A DNA stretch of 64,000 nt from Gammaproteobacteria bacterium (GTDB lineage Bacteria; Pseudomonadota; Gammaproteobacteria; Acidiferrobacterales; Sulfurifustaceae), in the NCBI GenBank assembly GCA_004298065.1, contig SCRL01000046.1, forward strand, positions 1 through 64,000, read 5' to 3'. Below, in pieces: positions 30,488 through 39,328 of the stretch. The number at the start of each line of letters is the position of its first letter. Position 1 is the first letter of the stretch. The notes below the pieces were generated by a model. The model worked only from the letters and a program-made list of their open reading frames with translations. It was not told the origin of the DNA and ran no database searches. A program made the translations under genes and the position numbers.

Positions 30488-31223
30488 GCGGAATGACGTG
30501 CTCGAGCAGCTGGCGCACGCGCGCCATGCCGCTCTCGAGATTGGTTTCGATTTCCTTCAAACTGATCGGTCCGCTCGCCTTGCCGGCGGCGGGATTCACC
30601 ACCACTGCCACCGAGGCGTAACACAGCGCCAATTCGCGTGCGAGGCCGGTCTCCGGCATGCCGGTCATGCCGACGATGTCGGTGCCGTCGCGTTCCATGC
30701 GCCGGATCTCGGCCGCCGACTCGAAACGCGGTCCCTGAGTGGCGCCGTAGGTGCCGCGCTCGACGCAGGCAAGTTTGGCCTGGTTCGCGGCCTCGATCAG
30801 CAGCCGCCGAAGCTCCGGACAGTACGGCTCGGTGAAATCGATATGGGTGACCTGCTGGACGTCGCTGCCGAAAAAGGTGTGGTCACGTCCGTAGGTGTAG
30901 TCGACGATCTGGTCGGGGATGACCAGCTTTTCAGCATCGAGATGCCCCGGCGTTATCCCGCCAACCGCGTTCACGGCGATGACGTAACGCACGCCGGTCT
31001 GCTTGAGCGCCCAGATATTGGCACGATAGTTCACGCCATGGGGCGGGATGGTGTGGCCTGCGCCATGGCGCGGCAGAAAAACTACCTCGCGCCCCGCCAG
31101 CTCGCCATACACCAACGGCGCCGACGGCTCGCCGTAAGGCGTGCGCATCACCTCACGGCGCGTGATGCGCAGGTTCTTGAGGTTGGTCAGTCCACTCCCA
31201 CCGATGATGGCCGCTGCCGTCAT
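30471..31223 (-). CDS. S-methyl-5'-thioinosine phosphorylase
   Basis: 250 residues of the MTAP/PNP family: IIGGSGL at the phosphate site, PRHGAGHTIPPH and VGMTGMPE. The length and small N-terminus fit the MTIP group that cleaves methylthioinosine to hypoxanthine, as in Pseudomonas; MTAP activity cannot be excluded. It overlaps the hypoxanthine phosphoribosyltransferase gene by 4 bases, whose substrate it would supply, which supports the MTIP assignment. Confidence 0.85.
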   Translation of the reverse strand: MTAAAIIGGSGLTNLKNLRITRREVMRTPYGEPSAPLVYGELAGREVVFLPRHGAGHTIPPHGVNYRANIWALKQTGVRYVIAVNAVGGITPGHLDAEKLVIPDQIVDYTYGRDHTFFGSDVQQVTHIDFTEPYCPELRRLLIEAANQAKLACVERGTYGATQGPRFESAAEIRRMERDGTDIVGMTGMPETGLARELALCYASVAVVVNPAAGKASGPISLKEIETNLESGMARVRQLLEHVIPLIAKA

Positions 31224-31783
31224 TTTTTCGCCGCCTCAGCTTCTGCGAAAATGCCTGGAGCATTTCGCAGGTAACCCTTGTAATCCATGCCGTAGCCGAA
31301 GATGTAACGGTCTGGCACCCGCAGGCCGGCAAACTCGACCTTCACGTCGTGCGTGCGCGCCCGTTCCTTCACCACCAGCACCGCCTTGTACACCGCGCTC
31401 GCGCCGTCCTGGCGATAGCGCGTCTCGATAGCCGCGAGCGTCGCACCCTCGTCCAGGATGTCGTCCACCAGCAGCACCACTCTGCCCCGTGGGTCCTTGT
31501 GCGGGCCGGAAATCCACTCCAACGACTCGCCGTGCAGACGGTGGCCGTAGCGTGTGGCATGGACGTAATCGATCTGGAACGGGAACTGGAGCCGCGGCAG
31601 CAACTTGCCGAACGGCACCACACCCCCGGTCATGACGCACACGAGCAGCGGATCGCGGTCCGCCAGTTCGCGCACGATGGCGGCGGCCATGGTGTCCAGG
31701 GCCGTCTCGACGGTTTCCGGGGAATACAGCCGGTCAGCCTGTTGCAGGACCTGCCACGCCTGTAGCGCGCTGATGGAACTCAA
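31220..31783 (-). CDS. hpt: Hypoxanthine-guanine phosphoribosyltransferase
   Basis: 187 residues. The PRPP-binding motif VVLLVDDILDEGATL is intact and the upstream pyrophosphate loop lies near VCVMTGGVV. It converts hypoxanthine or guanine to IMP or GMP. It is coupled (ATGA overlap) to the methylthioinosine phosphorylase gene, forming a two-step purine salvage route from the polyamine by-product methylthioadenosine after deamination. Confidence 0.92.
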   Translation of the reverse strand: MSSISALQAWQVLQQADRLYSPETVETALDTMAAAIVRELADRDPLLVCVMTGGVVPFGKLLPRLQFPFQIDYVHATRYGHRLHGESLEWISGPHKDPRGRVVLLVDDILDEGATLAAIETRYRQDGASAVYKAVLVVKERARTHDVKVEFAGLRVPDRYIFGYGMDYKGYLRNAPGIFAEAEAAKK

Positions 31784-31798
31784 GGTTTATTGATCTTC

Positions 31799-32167
31799 TT
31801 AATAGGTGAAGGTGACGACGTCGTCATCCATGGCCTGGCTGATGACATAGGCGCCGCCGACGGTTTCCTCGACCTCGGGGATAAGCTCGTTTCCCCAGAG
31901 CTCCAGTGTCGGCGTGCAGACCTTGAACTTTACTCCCGCCTCGTGCGCGTCCTTGATAAAGTCATAAACCGTCTTGGGATTGCCCGCCTGCACGTGAAGC
32001 TTCTCGGCTACGCCTTTAATGGCGAGCTCGCCCGCGCGCGCCGTCAGGATTACCTCGACCTCGTACTCCATCGCCGCGGCGACCGTGGCCTGGAAAAACG
32101 GCGCCCCAAGCTCGGCCGGGTTGCCGGGATCGGTATTGACCATGACGATCATCAGTTTCTCGGCCAT
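31799..32167 (-). CDS. DsrE/F-fold family protein
   Basis: 122 residues from the ATG at 32167. It starts KLMIVMVNTDPGNP and has the alpha/beta DsrE fold with one Cys in KFKVCTPTLEL, at the position typical of the family's sulfur-binding residue. It is far from the dsr cluster and beside hpt, so a direct role in sulfur relay is unproven. It might alternatively be a stress-related DsrE-like protein. Confidence 0.8.
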   Translation of the reverse strand: MAEKLMIVMVNTDPGNPAELGAPFFQATVAAAMEYEVEVILTARAGELAIKGVAEKLHVQAGNPKTVYDFIKDAHEAGVKFKVCTPTLELWGNELIPEVEETVGGAYVISQAMDDDVVTFTY

Positions 32168-32249
32168 CGGGATCCTCGTTGCTGCGGTAGTGAAGGATGA
32201 GCGCAAAAGATTATATCCATCCGCGGCGGCGGCGTACCAGCCATGTGCA

Positions 32250-33122
32250 TCACAGGCGCAATGACTTGAGAAAGGCGCGAAAGCGCTCGTTCAGCTCCGG
32301 ATGCTCGAGTGCGTATTCCACCGTCGCCTGCAAGTAGCCGAACTTGCTGCCGCAGTCGTAACGCCGTCCGGAGAATTCATAGGCATATACGGTTTCCTGA
32401 CGAAGCAGCTCGGCTATACCGTCGGTGAGCTGTATCTCACCGCCGGCGCCGGCCTGCACCCGTTCGAGGCAGCTGAAGATGGCTGGCGTCAGGATGTAGC
32501 GCCCGACCACGGCCAGGGTCGAAGGCGCCTTTTCCGGCTTGGGTTTCTCGACGATCCCATCCATGCGATGCAGTCCGTCGCTGGCGCGCTCGCCGTGGAC
32601 GATGCCGTAGCTGCCGGTGTCCGCGCGCGGGATATTCTCGACGCCGATGATCGAGCATTGGTGCCGTTCGTACTGCTGCACCATCTGCTTCATGACCCCG
32701 GTGTCGTGGTTGATCAGATCGTCCGCCAGGATAACGGCGAATGGATCGTCACCCACGATCTGTTTCGCGCAGAGCACGGCATGCCCGAGCCCCAGGGCCT
32801 CCTGCTGGCGGATATAAACGCACGAAACCCTGCTCGGCAACACGTTCTGCACGATCCTGAGCAGGTCCTGCTTGTTCTTGGCGGCCAGCTCGGCTTCCAG
32901 CTCATACGCCTTGTCGAAGTGATCCTCGATCGAGCGTTTATTACGGCCGGTGACGAAAATCAGCTCGTCGATGCCGGCTTCGATCGCCTCCTCCGCCGCA
33001 TACTGCACCAGCGGCTTGTCGACGATCGGCAGCATCTCCTTCGGACTCGCCTTGGTCGCCGGCAGAAACCGGGTACCAAGCCCGGCCACCGGAAACACCG
33101 CTTTGGTGACGCGCTTGGCCAT
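32250..33122 (-). CDS. galU: UTP-glucose-1-phosphate uridylyltransferase
   Basis: 290 residues from the ATG at 33122; longer frames extend into ugd and are rejected. The nucleotide-binding start is [22 protein letters not shown], with [14 protein letters not shown] and a [11 protein letters not shown] loop. It makes UDP-glucose. The start is 2 bases after the ugd stop, so UDP-glucose synthesis and its oxidation are coupled. Marks the right-to-left end of the polysaccharide locus. Confidence 0.95.
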   Translation of the reverse strand: MAKRVTKAVFPVAGLGTRFLPATKASPKEMLPIVDKPLVQYAAEEAIEAGIDELIFVTGRNKRSIEDHFDKAYELEAELAAKNKQDLLRIVQNVLPSRVSCVYIRQQEALGLGHAVLCAKQIVGDDPFAVILADDLINHDTGVMKQMVQQYERHQCSIIGVENIPRADTGSYGIVHGERASDGLHRMDGIVEKPKPEKAPSTLAVVGRYILTPAIFSCLERVQAGAGGEIQLTDGIAELLRQETVYAYEFSGRRYDCGSKFGYLQATVEYALEHPELNERFRAFLKSLRL

Positions 33123-33124
33123 GG

Positions 33125-34459
33125 TCAGCGGCCGATGCCCGAATACTCGAAACCGTCCGCGCGCAGCTGCGCCGGATCGTACTGGTTGCGGCCGTCGAAG
33201 ATAACCGGCTGTTTCATGATCTGCTTCATCAGAACGAAGTCGGGGTGCCGGAACGGTTTCCATTCTGTCACCAGAATCAGCGCGTCCACGCCCTTAAGCG
33301 CGTCGTACTGCTGCGCGGCGAGCTCGAGTTTTCCGCTGCTGAACCATTCCGCCGGCAGTTCGCGCCGCGACACGTCCATCGCCACCGGGTCGTAGGCCCT
33401 CACGCGTGCGCCAGCGCCGATGAGTTCCTCGAGCAGGATCTTCGATGGCGCTTCGCGCATGTCGTCCGTACCAGGCTTGAACGCCAGACCCCACAACCCG
33501 AAAACGTGGTTGCGCAGATCGGTACCGAAGCGTTTGGCGATCTTGGCGAAGAGCACATATTTCTGCGCCTCATTGCGCGCTTCCACCGCATTCAGGATGA
33601 GCGGGTCGAATCCCTGCTCGTGCGCCATGCGAACCAGCGCCTTGACGTCCTTGGGGAAGCACGAGCCGCCGTAACCGGCACCGGGATAGATGAAGGAATA
33701 ACCGATGCGCGAATCCGAGCCGATACCCTGGCGCACGCTTTCCACGTCCACGCCGAGACGGTCACAGAGGTTGGAAATCTCGTTCATGAATGAGATCTTG
33801 GTCGCCAGCATGGCATTGGCCGCGTACTTGGTCATTTCGGCTTCTTTCACGCCCATGAAAAAGAGCCGCTCGTGCGTGCGCATGAACGGGGCATACAGGT
33901 CGTGCATGACGGTGCGGGCTTTGTCGCTGTCCGTGCCGACGACCACCCGGTCAGGTTTCATGAAGTCCTCGACCGCGGCACCCTCTTTCAGAAATTCGGG
34001 GTTGCTCACGACGTCAAACTCGATATCGACTGAGCGTTTTTTCAGCTCCTCCACGACCGCCATGTGGACCTTGCCGGCAGTCCCGACGGGTACCGTGGAC
34101 TTGTCGACGATCACGCTATAGCCGGTAATATGGCGGCCGACGTCGCGGGCGGCGGCAAGGACATATTGCAGATCGGCCGAGCCGTCCTCGCCCGGCGGGG
34201 TGCCGACGGCGATGAAGAACACATTGCCCTCAAGCGCAGCCGGCTCATCCAGCGACGTTGCGAAGCGCAAGCGCCCTTCCTTGTGGTTATTGATGACGAC
34301 GGGTTCTAGCCCGGGTTCGTAGATCGGGAGCACACCCTTGCGGAGGTTCTCGATTTTGCGGACATCGACGTCCACGCACGTGACGGTGTTGCCCATCTCG
34401 GCGAAACACGCGCCCGTGACCAGACCGACGTAGCCTGTACCGATAATCGTCAACTTCAC
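33125..34459 (-). CDS. ugd: UDP-glucose 6-dehydrogenase
   Basis: 444 residues. The NAD fold starts [17 protein letters not shown], the catalytic Cys lies in [13 protein letters not shown], and the C-terminal UDP-binding domain has [16 protein letters not shown]. It oxidises UDP-glucose to UDP-glucuronate for cell-surface glycans. It is immediately upstream of galU on the same strand. Confidence 0.96.
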   Translation of the reverse strand: MKLTIIGTGYVGLVTGACFAEMGNTVTCVDVDVRKIENLRKGVLPIYEPGLEPVVINNHKEGRLRFATSLDEPAALEGNVFFIAVGTPPGEDGSADLQYVLAAARDVGRHITGYSVIVDKSTVPVGTAGKVHMAVVEELKKRSVDIEFDVVSNPEFLKEGAAVEDFMKPDRVVVGTDSDKARTVMHDLYAPFMRTHERLFFMGVKEAEMTKYAANAMLATKISFMNEISNLCDRLGVDVESVRQGIGSDSRIGYSFIYPGAGYGGSCFPKDVKALVRMAHEQGFDPLILNAVEARNEAQKYVLFAKIAKRFGTDLRNHVFGLWGLAFKPGTDDMREAPSKILLEELIGAGARVRAYDPVAMDVSRRELPAEWFSSGKLELAAQQYDALKGVDALILVTEWKPFRHPDFVLMKQIMKQPVIFDGRNQYDPAQLRADGFEYSGIGR

Positions 34460-34516
34460 TTGCTACACCTCTGCTTGTCTGAAAAAGAAACGCTGCGTGG
34501 CCGTTCGCCGACTGAG

Positions 34517-34978
34517 TCAGCCGTCCGCCGCAAACAGCTCCTCGTGGGTTTTCTCGAACGGGTTGACGATCGTGATACCGTCTATCTCCTGCCCGTGTTG
34601 CAGGTCCTCTGTCAGCAGGTAGCCGCAGTCCGCGCGTTGTGCAGCCGCAACTACTAGCGAATCCCACCATGAAAAGCCGTAACGGTCCTGGATTGCCCAC
34701 GCCCCTTCGACAACCGGCCGATCGACGCTGAGGGGGCGCCACGCAAATAGGGCGCGGACGTCTACGCGAGCGGTATTGACGTCCAAACCGGGCTTGAGCC
34801 GCTGTGTTACGGCGATGTAATACTCATTCAATATCTGGAAGCTGATTCGTCCCGTGCGCGTGCGCCATAGCTGGGTGAGCCAGCTTGTTGCCCGCTTCTG
34901 CTTCAGCGGCTCCGAGACGTCGCGAAAATAAACGAGCAGGTTGGTATCAACGAAGCAATTTGCGGTCATGGAGCTCAT
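34517..34978 (-). CDS. PIN-domain toxin (VapC-like)
   Basis: 153 residues. The acidic PIN residues are visible: FVDTNLLVYF at the start, a middle Asp/Glu region and SWWDSLVVAAA followed by LLTEDLQHG near the end. Probably a VapC-type RNase. It overlaps the upstream antitoxin gene by 32 bases. It lies between ugd and the wbpM-like gene, inside the polysaccharide locus. Confidence 0.85.
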   Translation of the reverse strand: MSSMTANCFVDTNLLVYFRDVSEPLKQKRATSWLTQLWRTRTGRISFQILNEYYIAVTQRLKPGLDVNTARVDVRALFAWRPLSVDRPVVEGAWAIQDRYGFSWWDSLVVAAAQRADCGYLLTEDLQHGQEIDGITIVNPFEKTHEELFAADG

Positions 34979-35186
34979 CGCGGGCAGGGTAGCGGCCTCC
35001 GCTCTTGAGAGGCACGGGCCTGGCGGCCAGGAACTGTTTCATGGCCGTTTCGTACCCACGCTCTTCACGCATGCGCTGCTCCAGGAGCTCGCCGACCAGG
35101 CGGGAAACGCTGCTGTGATGCTTGGCCGCCCAGATCCGCACCCATTGGGCGACCTTTTCGTCGAGAGTGATCGTCACATTTTTCAT
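34947..35186 (-). CDS. Ribbon-helix-helix antitoxin
   Basis: 79 residues from the ATG at 35186. The N-terminus NVTITLDEKVAQWVRIWA plus SSVSRLVGELLEQRM is a CopG/RHH DNA-binding fold, and the basic C-terminus would contact the toxin. Paired with the downstream PIN gene by overlap, the usual antitoxin-first arrangement. It should bind its own promoter in the gap to the wbpM-like gene (35187-35269). Confidence 0.82.
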   Translation of the reverse strand: MKNVTITLDEKVAQWVRIWAAKHHSSVSRLVGELLEQRMREERGYETAMKQFLAARPVPLKSGGRYPARDELHDRKLLR

Positions 35187-35269
35187 AACCGCAAGGATAG
35201 TGTTACACGAAAATCGTGTCAAACTTGGCCGGGAAAAGTTACCCGGTTTTCTACTGTCGCATCCGAATG

Positions 35270-37156
35270 TCAGTGCGGGATGCCGCGGGCGCGGACGGTG
35301 GTATCCGACGGGAATTGACGATCGGGGTCGCCGAAGGAATCGAGGTCGAAGCGCGCGAGCAACCCCAGAAGATGTTCCGTATCCCCGGCGCGGCAAGCGA
35401 GCTCGAGCTCGTCCAGCTTCGGCGACAGCATGCCAGCCGTGACGGCATAACCGGCGACCGCCCGTATCTTGGGGTGAGACGTGGCGATAATGCGCTCGCT
35501 GTCGTAGGCCAGCTCCTCGTGGAGCTTCTCACCGGGGCGAAGTCCGGTATAAGTGATGCCCACGTCCATCCCCGGCTTCAGCCCGGAAAGATAGATCAGC
35601 TGTTCCGCCAGATAGGCGATGCGAACGGGCTCGCCCATGTCCAGAACGAACGTTTCCCCGCCCTCCCCGATGGCGTGCGCCTGGAGAATCAGCTGGCAGG
35701 CTTCCGAGATCGTCATGAAATAACGCGTCACGTCCGGATGGGTCACGGTAACCGGCCCGCCTGCGGCGATCTGCTCCTGAAACAGGCGCACCACACTGCC
35801 GCTCGATCCCAGCACGTTTCCGAAGCGTACCGTCATGAAGCGCGTGCGCCCGGCGTTGTTGAGCTCCTGACAAAGCAGTTCGGCGATGCGCTTGGTCAGA
35901 CCCATGGTGTTGTTCGGGTTCACGGCCTTGTCTGTCGAGACGAGCACGAACGACTCGCAGCCATGCTCGATCGCCTTCATGGCGACGTTTCGGGTGCCGA
36001 AAACATTGTTCAACACCACGGGTCGGGGTTGATGCTCCGCCAACGGGACGTGTTTGTATGCAGCGGCATGAAAAACGACAGAGGGCGCATGTTCGCGAAA
36101 CGCTTTGTCCAGCGCCGTCGGATCGCAAATGTCGCCGAGCACCGGCACCAGGGACAAGCCCGGAAAATCGCGCCGCAGGTTCTTGTCGCAGCGGTACAGG
36201 TTAAGTTCATTCTGCTCGAAAACAATTAGCTTGGCGGGCTTCAGGCCAGCGATCTGCCGGCAGAGCTCCATGCCAATGGAGCCGCCGCCACCGGTGACCA
36301 TTATATTTTTGCCATTCAGGTGGGTGCCGATCAGGCTCCAATCGAGCGTCGCCTTGTCGCGCGCCAGGAGATCCTCGATTTGCACCTGACGCACCTCGCT
36401 AAGACTTGCCTTGTCAGATGCCAGCTCTTGCTGTCTCGGCAGGGTGCGGAACTTCACGCCCGTTGTCTCGCATATTTCGACGATGCGCCGCAATTGTCTG
36501 GAGGTCGCGGAAGGGATTGCCACCAGCACAAGCTCGATACCGTGCTGGCGTACCAGCTCCGGGATCGCTTCGCACGCGCCGACGACGTGCAGGTTATGAA
36601 TTTCCCTGTCAGCCTTCGTTGGATCGTCATCCACGAACACCACAGGGTGGTACTGGCCTGTGCTCGCGCGCTGCATGTCGCGTACCAGCATTTCACCGGC
36701 GCGACCGGCGCCGACGATAAGCGTCCTCGCGCCCCAGCAGCGATAAAGCCGGTAATCCTTGAACCAGCGATAGATAAAGCGCGGACCGCCGAGGAGCGCG
36801 AGCAGCAGCAATCCGTAGAGGGGAAACACCGACCGCGGTACGCCTTCCAGGAAATTGAGAAAAAACAACGCGGCTGCGGTAGCAATGCAGCCAATGCCGA
36901 TGGCGCCGGCGGTACGAAACAGGTCGGGCATCGAGGCGAATCGCCATACTCCGCGATACAGACCGGAGTACCACAAAACTACGCCTTGGATTGTCACTAC
37001 CACGGGCAATGCGGCGATGCCGGACTCCAGAAACGCCGAAGGAATTCGATCGAGATTGAACCGTAGCCAATAGGCGAGCCCCCAGGCAAGCGGAACCATC
37101 AACAGGTCGTGCAGGAAGACCGTGAGGGGGTGCCGTATTTTTTTCGGAAATTTCAT
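35270..37156 (-). CDS. UDP-N-acetylglucosamine 4,6-dehydratase, WbpM/CapD type
   Basis: 628 residues from the ATG at 37156; a GTG four codons upstream is an alternative. Four N-terminal membrane segments are followed by two Rossmann folds: LIVGAGRAGEML and MVTGGGGSIGMEL. The active site TDKAVNPNNTMGLTKR shows Met in place of the usual Tyr, the hallmark of this membrane subgroup, with KHVPLAEHQ upstream. The product is a UDP-4-keto-6-deoxy-HexNAc used for QuiNAc or FucNAc. With the wbpL-like and wbpV-like genes it recreates the Pseudomonas set. Confidence 0.9.
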   Translation of the reverse strand: MKFPKKIRHPLTVFLHDLLMVPLAWGLAYWLRFNLDRIPSAFLESGIAALPVVVTIQGVVLWYSGLYRGVWRFASMPDLFRTAGAIGIGCIATAAALFFLNFLEGVPRSVFPLYGLLLLALLGGPRFIYRWFKDYRLYRCWGARTLIVGAGRAGEMLVRDMQRASTGQYHPVVFVDDDPTKADREIHNLHVVGACEAIPELVRQHGIELVLVAIPSATSRQLRRIVEICETTGVKFRTLPRQQELASDKASLSEVRQVQIEDLLARDKATLDWSLIGTHLNGKNIMVTGGGGSIGMELCRQIAGLKPAKLIVFEQNELNLYRCDKNLRRDFPGLSLVPVLGDICDPTALDKAFREHAPSVVFHAAAYKHVPLAEHQPRPVVLNNVFGTRNVAMKAIEHGCESFVLVSTDKAVNPNNTMGLTKRIAELLCQELNNAGRTRFMTVRFGNVLGSSGSVVRLFQEQIAAGGPVTVTHPDVTRYFMTISEACQLILQAHAIGEGGETFVLDMGEPVRIAYLAEQLIYLSGLKPGMDVGITYTGLRPGEKLHEELAYDSERIIATSHPKIRAVAGYAVTAGMLSPKLDELELACRAGDTEHLLGLLARFDLDSFGDPDRQFPSDTTVRARGIPH

Positions 37157-37254
37157 TCCATTGACCACTATTGTTATTGGAGTACAAGCGGCATTCTAAA
37201 GGTAGATCGGTCGGACGTACATCATCGATACAAGCCGCGGCCAAGAATCAGGCG

Positions 37255-38292
37255 TCAAGCATGGCCGCCGGACCGCCGGCGCCCCTCCCTGTAGGACACC
37301 CACCACAGCAACCCGGCGTATGCAACGGCCCAGACACCGAGCAGCGACCATTGGTCTAAGGTATCGCGCCCCTTGGCCCACAATGCACTGATCGCACATG
37401 CTGCCATCAGGACATAGCCCCACAGCACCGCCTTCCGATGAGTCCATCCCAACCCTCGAACCAGGCGCTGATAATAGTGGCTTCGGTGCGGCTCCCAAAA
37501 ACGCTCGCGGCGAAGAAGGCGACGGAACAACGTGACCGTGGCGTCCGCCATGAAAGGCAGGAAAACAAGCAGCGCAAGCCAGAACGAAAACACGCCGCGC
37601 TGCACCCCCCACAGCGAGAACGCTGCGGCGGACAAGCCGAGCGCGGACGAGCCGACGTCGCCCATAAAGATGCGTGCCGGGGGGAAGTTGAACACGAGAA
37701 AACCGCCCGCTGAAGCGGCGACCACGGCGTTCGTCAAGGCAAACGCAACATCGCCTGCCATCGCGCCGAGCGCGGCATAGGTACCAAAACCCAGAACCGC
37801 CATCCCCGCCGCAAGACCATCCATGCCGTCCATGAAGTTATAAAGATTGATCATCCATACAACGTACAGCAGCGACGCAGCGCCGGCGATCGCGACCGGC
37901 AAGGTCCACTCCACCCCAGGAAGGCCGACGCTCTCCAATCCGAGGCCGACTCGAAAAAGCAGAAATGCAGCCGCAACATGCGCCGCGATACGGTAGGCAA
38001 CGGGCATGGTGTGCCGGTCATCGAGGAAAGAGACAACCGCCACCATCAGACACGCCGCCCCGACCCAGACGAGCGTCTGCCGCGCTTCGGTGAGGAACAG
38101 GCCCACGGCAAGAGCCAACGCGGCATAGATCGCAATAAGCATAGCGACACCGCCGCCGCGCGGCTTGGGGTTGTCGTGCAACGACCGCTCGTTGGGCACG
38201 TCGAGGATATAGAACCAGGACCCCGGTCGCGAAAACCGGTGGGTAAACCAGACGGACAGGACGAAAGCCAGTGCGACGAAGGCCAAAATCAC
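37255..38292 (-). CDS. WecA/WbpL-type undecaprenyl-phosphate sugar-1-phosphate transferase
   Basis: 345 residues with about ten membrane segments, starting with GTG at 38292. MraY/WecA family marks: DVPNERSLHDNPKPRGGG near residue 33 and the metal-binding NFMDGMDGLAAG near residue 150. It would load the first amino sugar phosphate on undecaprenyl phosphate to start O-antigen synthesis. A downstream wbpM-like gene makes the likely nucleotide sugar. Confidence 0.88.
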   Translation of the reverse strand: MILAFVALAFVLSVWFTHRFSRPGSWFYILDVPNERSLHDNPKPRGGGVAMLIAIYAALALAVGLFLTEARQTLVWVGAACLMVAVVSFLDDRHTMPVAYRIAAHVAAAFLLFRVGLGLESVGLPGVEWTLPVAIAGAASLLYVVWMINLYNFMDGMDGLAAGMAVLGFGTYAALGAMAGDVAFALTNAVVAASAGGFLVFNFPPARIFMGDVGSSALGLSAAAFSLWGVQRGVFSFWLALLVFLPFMADATVTLFRRLLRRERFWEPHRSHYYQRLVRGLGWTHRKAVLWGYVLMAACAISALWAKGRDTLDQWSLLGVWAVAYAGLLWWVSYREGRRRSGGHA

Positions 38293-38330
38293 GATGCAGT
38301 AAAGCTTGGGGAAGCCATCTCATTACATAT

Positions 38331-38356
38331 GATTGTTTGCCGCAGAGACACAGGAG
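38331..38356. repeat. Degenerate half copy of the CACAGAG repeat
   Basis: gattgtttgccgcagagaca followed by caggag resembles the left arm of copy 3, including the preceding gattgtt. No right arm follows. It may be a broken copy at the junction where the toxin-antitoxin pair entered. Confidence 0.5.
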
Positions 38357-38619
38357 CGGCGCCGTGATGCGTCGACGGCGGGCCAGAAGGATAGAAAGGC
38401 GCAAGAAACCGGTCGTGCGCCACCAAGCTGATTTCTCCTTCTCGGAAGGAGATCAATAGCATTGTTTCACCTCAATACAAGGAGTAATACCGCTCGCCGA
38501 AACCGATCTGTGCGTTCAAGCCGGTGACAGTGAACGGACTCTAAGCAGGTCGCCGCCGAACACCCGGCATCGGACGGGACAATGCAGGCAACCGCGAGTT
38601 GCCGCCCTCCCCCTGTGCA

Positions 38620-38648
38620 TTGTATTACTATTTATCGGCAGGTATTAC
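38620..38648 (+). promoter_or_regulatory. Predicted promoter and operator of the AbrB/PIN pair
   Basis: TTGTAT (38620-38625) and TATTAC (38643-38648) are 17 bases apart. The heptamer GTATTAC occurs twice, at 38622-38628 and 38642-38648, 20 bp apart (two helical turns), overlapping both promoter elements. This is a natural site for autorepression by the antitoxin, but it is pattern evidence only. Confidence 0.45.
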
Positions 38649-38671
38649 ATAATATTATTAGGATATTTACC

Positions 38672-38902
38672 ATGAAAACGTCCACGATCACCGTCAAGGG
38701 CCAAGTCACCATCCCCGCCGCCGTCCGCAAACGCTTCGGCCTGCGGCAAGGCGACGAAGTGGGTTTTCTTTCCGAAGACGCCAGGATCGTATTGGTGCCC
38801 GTTCAGAAAAATGTCGAGGCTGCTTTCGGCCTCGTTAAAGCCAAGCGCCGTGTGAGCCTGAAGGCCATGGAAAAAGCCATCCGGAAACGTGCAGGGAAAT
38901 GA
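38672..38902 (+). CDS. AbrB/SpoVT-type antitoxin (VapB-like)
   Basis: 76 residues from the ATG at 38672. The swapped-hairpin AbrB fold is clear: STITVKGQVTIPAAVRKRFG and LRQGDEVGFL. The basic C-terminal helix would mask the toxin. It overlaps the PIN toxin gene by 4 bases (ATGA). It runs opposite to the surrounding polysaccharide genes, consistent with insertion as a mobile module. Confidence 0.9.
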   Translation: MKTSTITVKGQVTIPAAVRKRFGLRQGDEVGFLSEDARIVLVPVQKNVEAAFGLVKAKRRVSLKAMEKAIRKRAGK

Positions 38903-39291
38903 TTGTCGTCGACACGAACGTTCTGGTACGGCTGCTCGTCGACGATCCGGGCAGCGGCGAGCAAGTCAGGACGGCACGGACTCGGGTAAAACACGCCAAA
39001 CAGGTTTTCGTGCCGCAAGTCGTGCAAGCAGAAACGGTCTGGGTACTCGAATCGGCGTACGGCCTCGATAAGACCACTATTATTTCGATTCTGGAGCATT
39101 TGGCTCGAAACCAAGCCTTCGTTCTGCAACACGAAGCAAGCCACCAAAAAGCGCTTTCCGCTTATCGGAAAGGCAGCGCGGATTTTGCCGATTACCTGAT
39201 CTGGGCGCAGTGTGAGGCAGCGGGGCACCCGCTTCTGACGTTCGACAGGCGCCTTGCCAGGACCGCCGGCGTGATCGGGCTCGGTCCGTAA
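38899..39291 (+). CDS. PIN-domain toxin (VapC-like)
   Basis: 130 residues. MIVVDTNVLVRLLVDD carries the first PIN Asp, AETVWVLES the conserved Glu, and DFADYLIWAQ plus TFDRRL the C-terminal acidic residues. Likely an RNase inhibited by the preceding AbrB-type protein. The pair separates the wbpV-like from the wbpL-like gene. Confidence 0.9.
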   Translation: MIVVDTNVLVRLLVDDPGSGEQVRTARTRVKHAKQVFVPQVVQAETVWVLESAYGLDKTTIISILEHLARNQAFVLQHEASHQKALSAYRKGSADFADYLIWAQCEAAGHPLLTFDRRLARTAGVIGLGP

Positions 39292-39328
39292 CCACCCGCA
39301 TCGCCGATCGCCATCTGCCATTCACTAT

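Larger units (their letters stand above)
38293..38671. other. Intergenic region at toxin-antitoxin insertion junction
   Basis: A 379-base gap between divergent wbpL-like (-) and abrB-type (+) genes. It holds a half copy of the CACAGAG repeat (38331-38356), an AT-rich promoter area for the toxin-antitoxin pair (38620-38671) and otherwise no recognisable gene. The central part (about 38400-38600) shows nothing I can assign. Confidence 0.6.
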
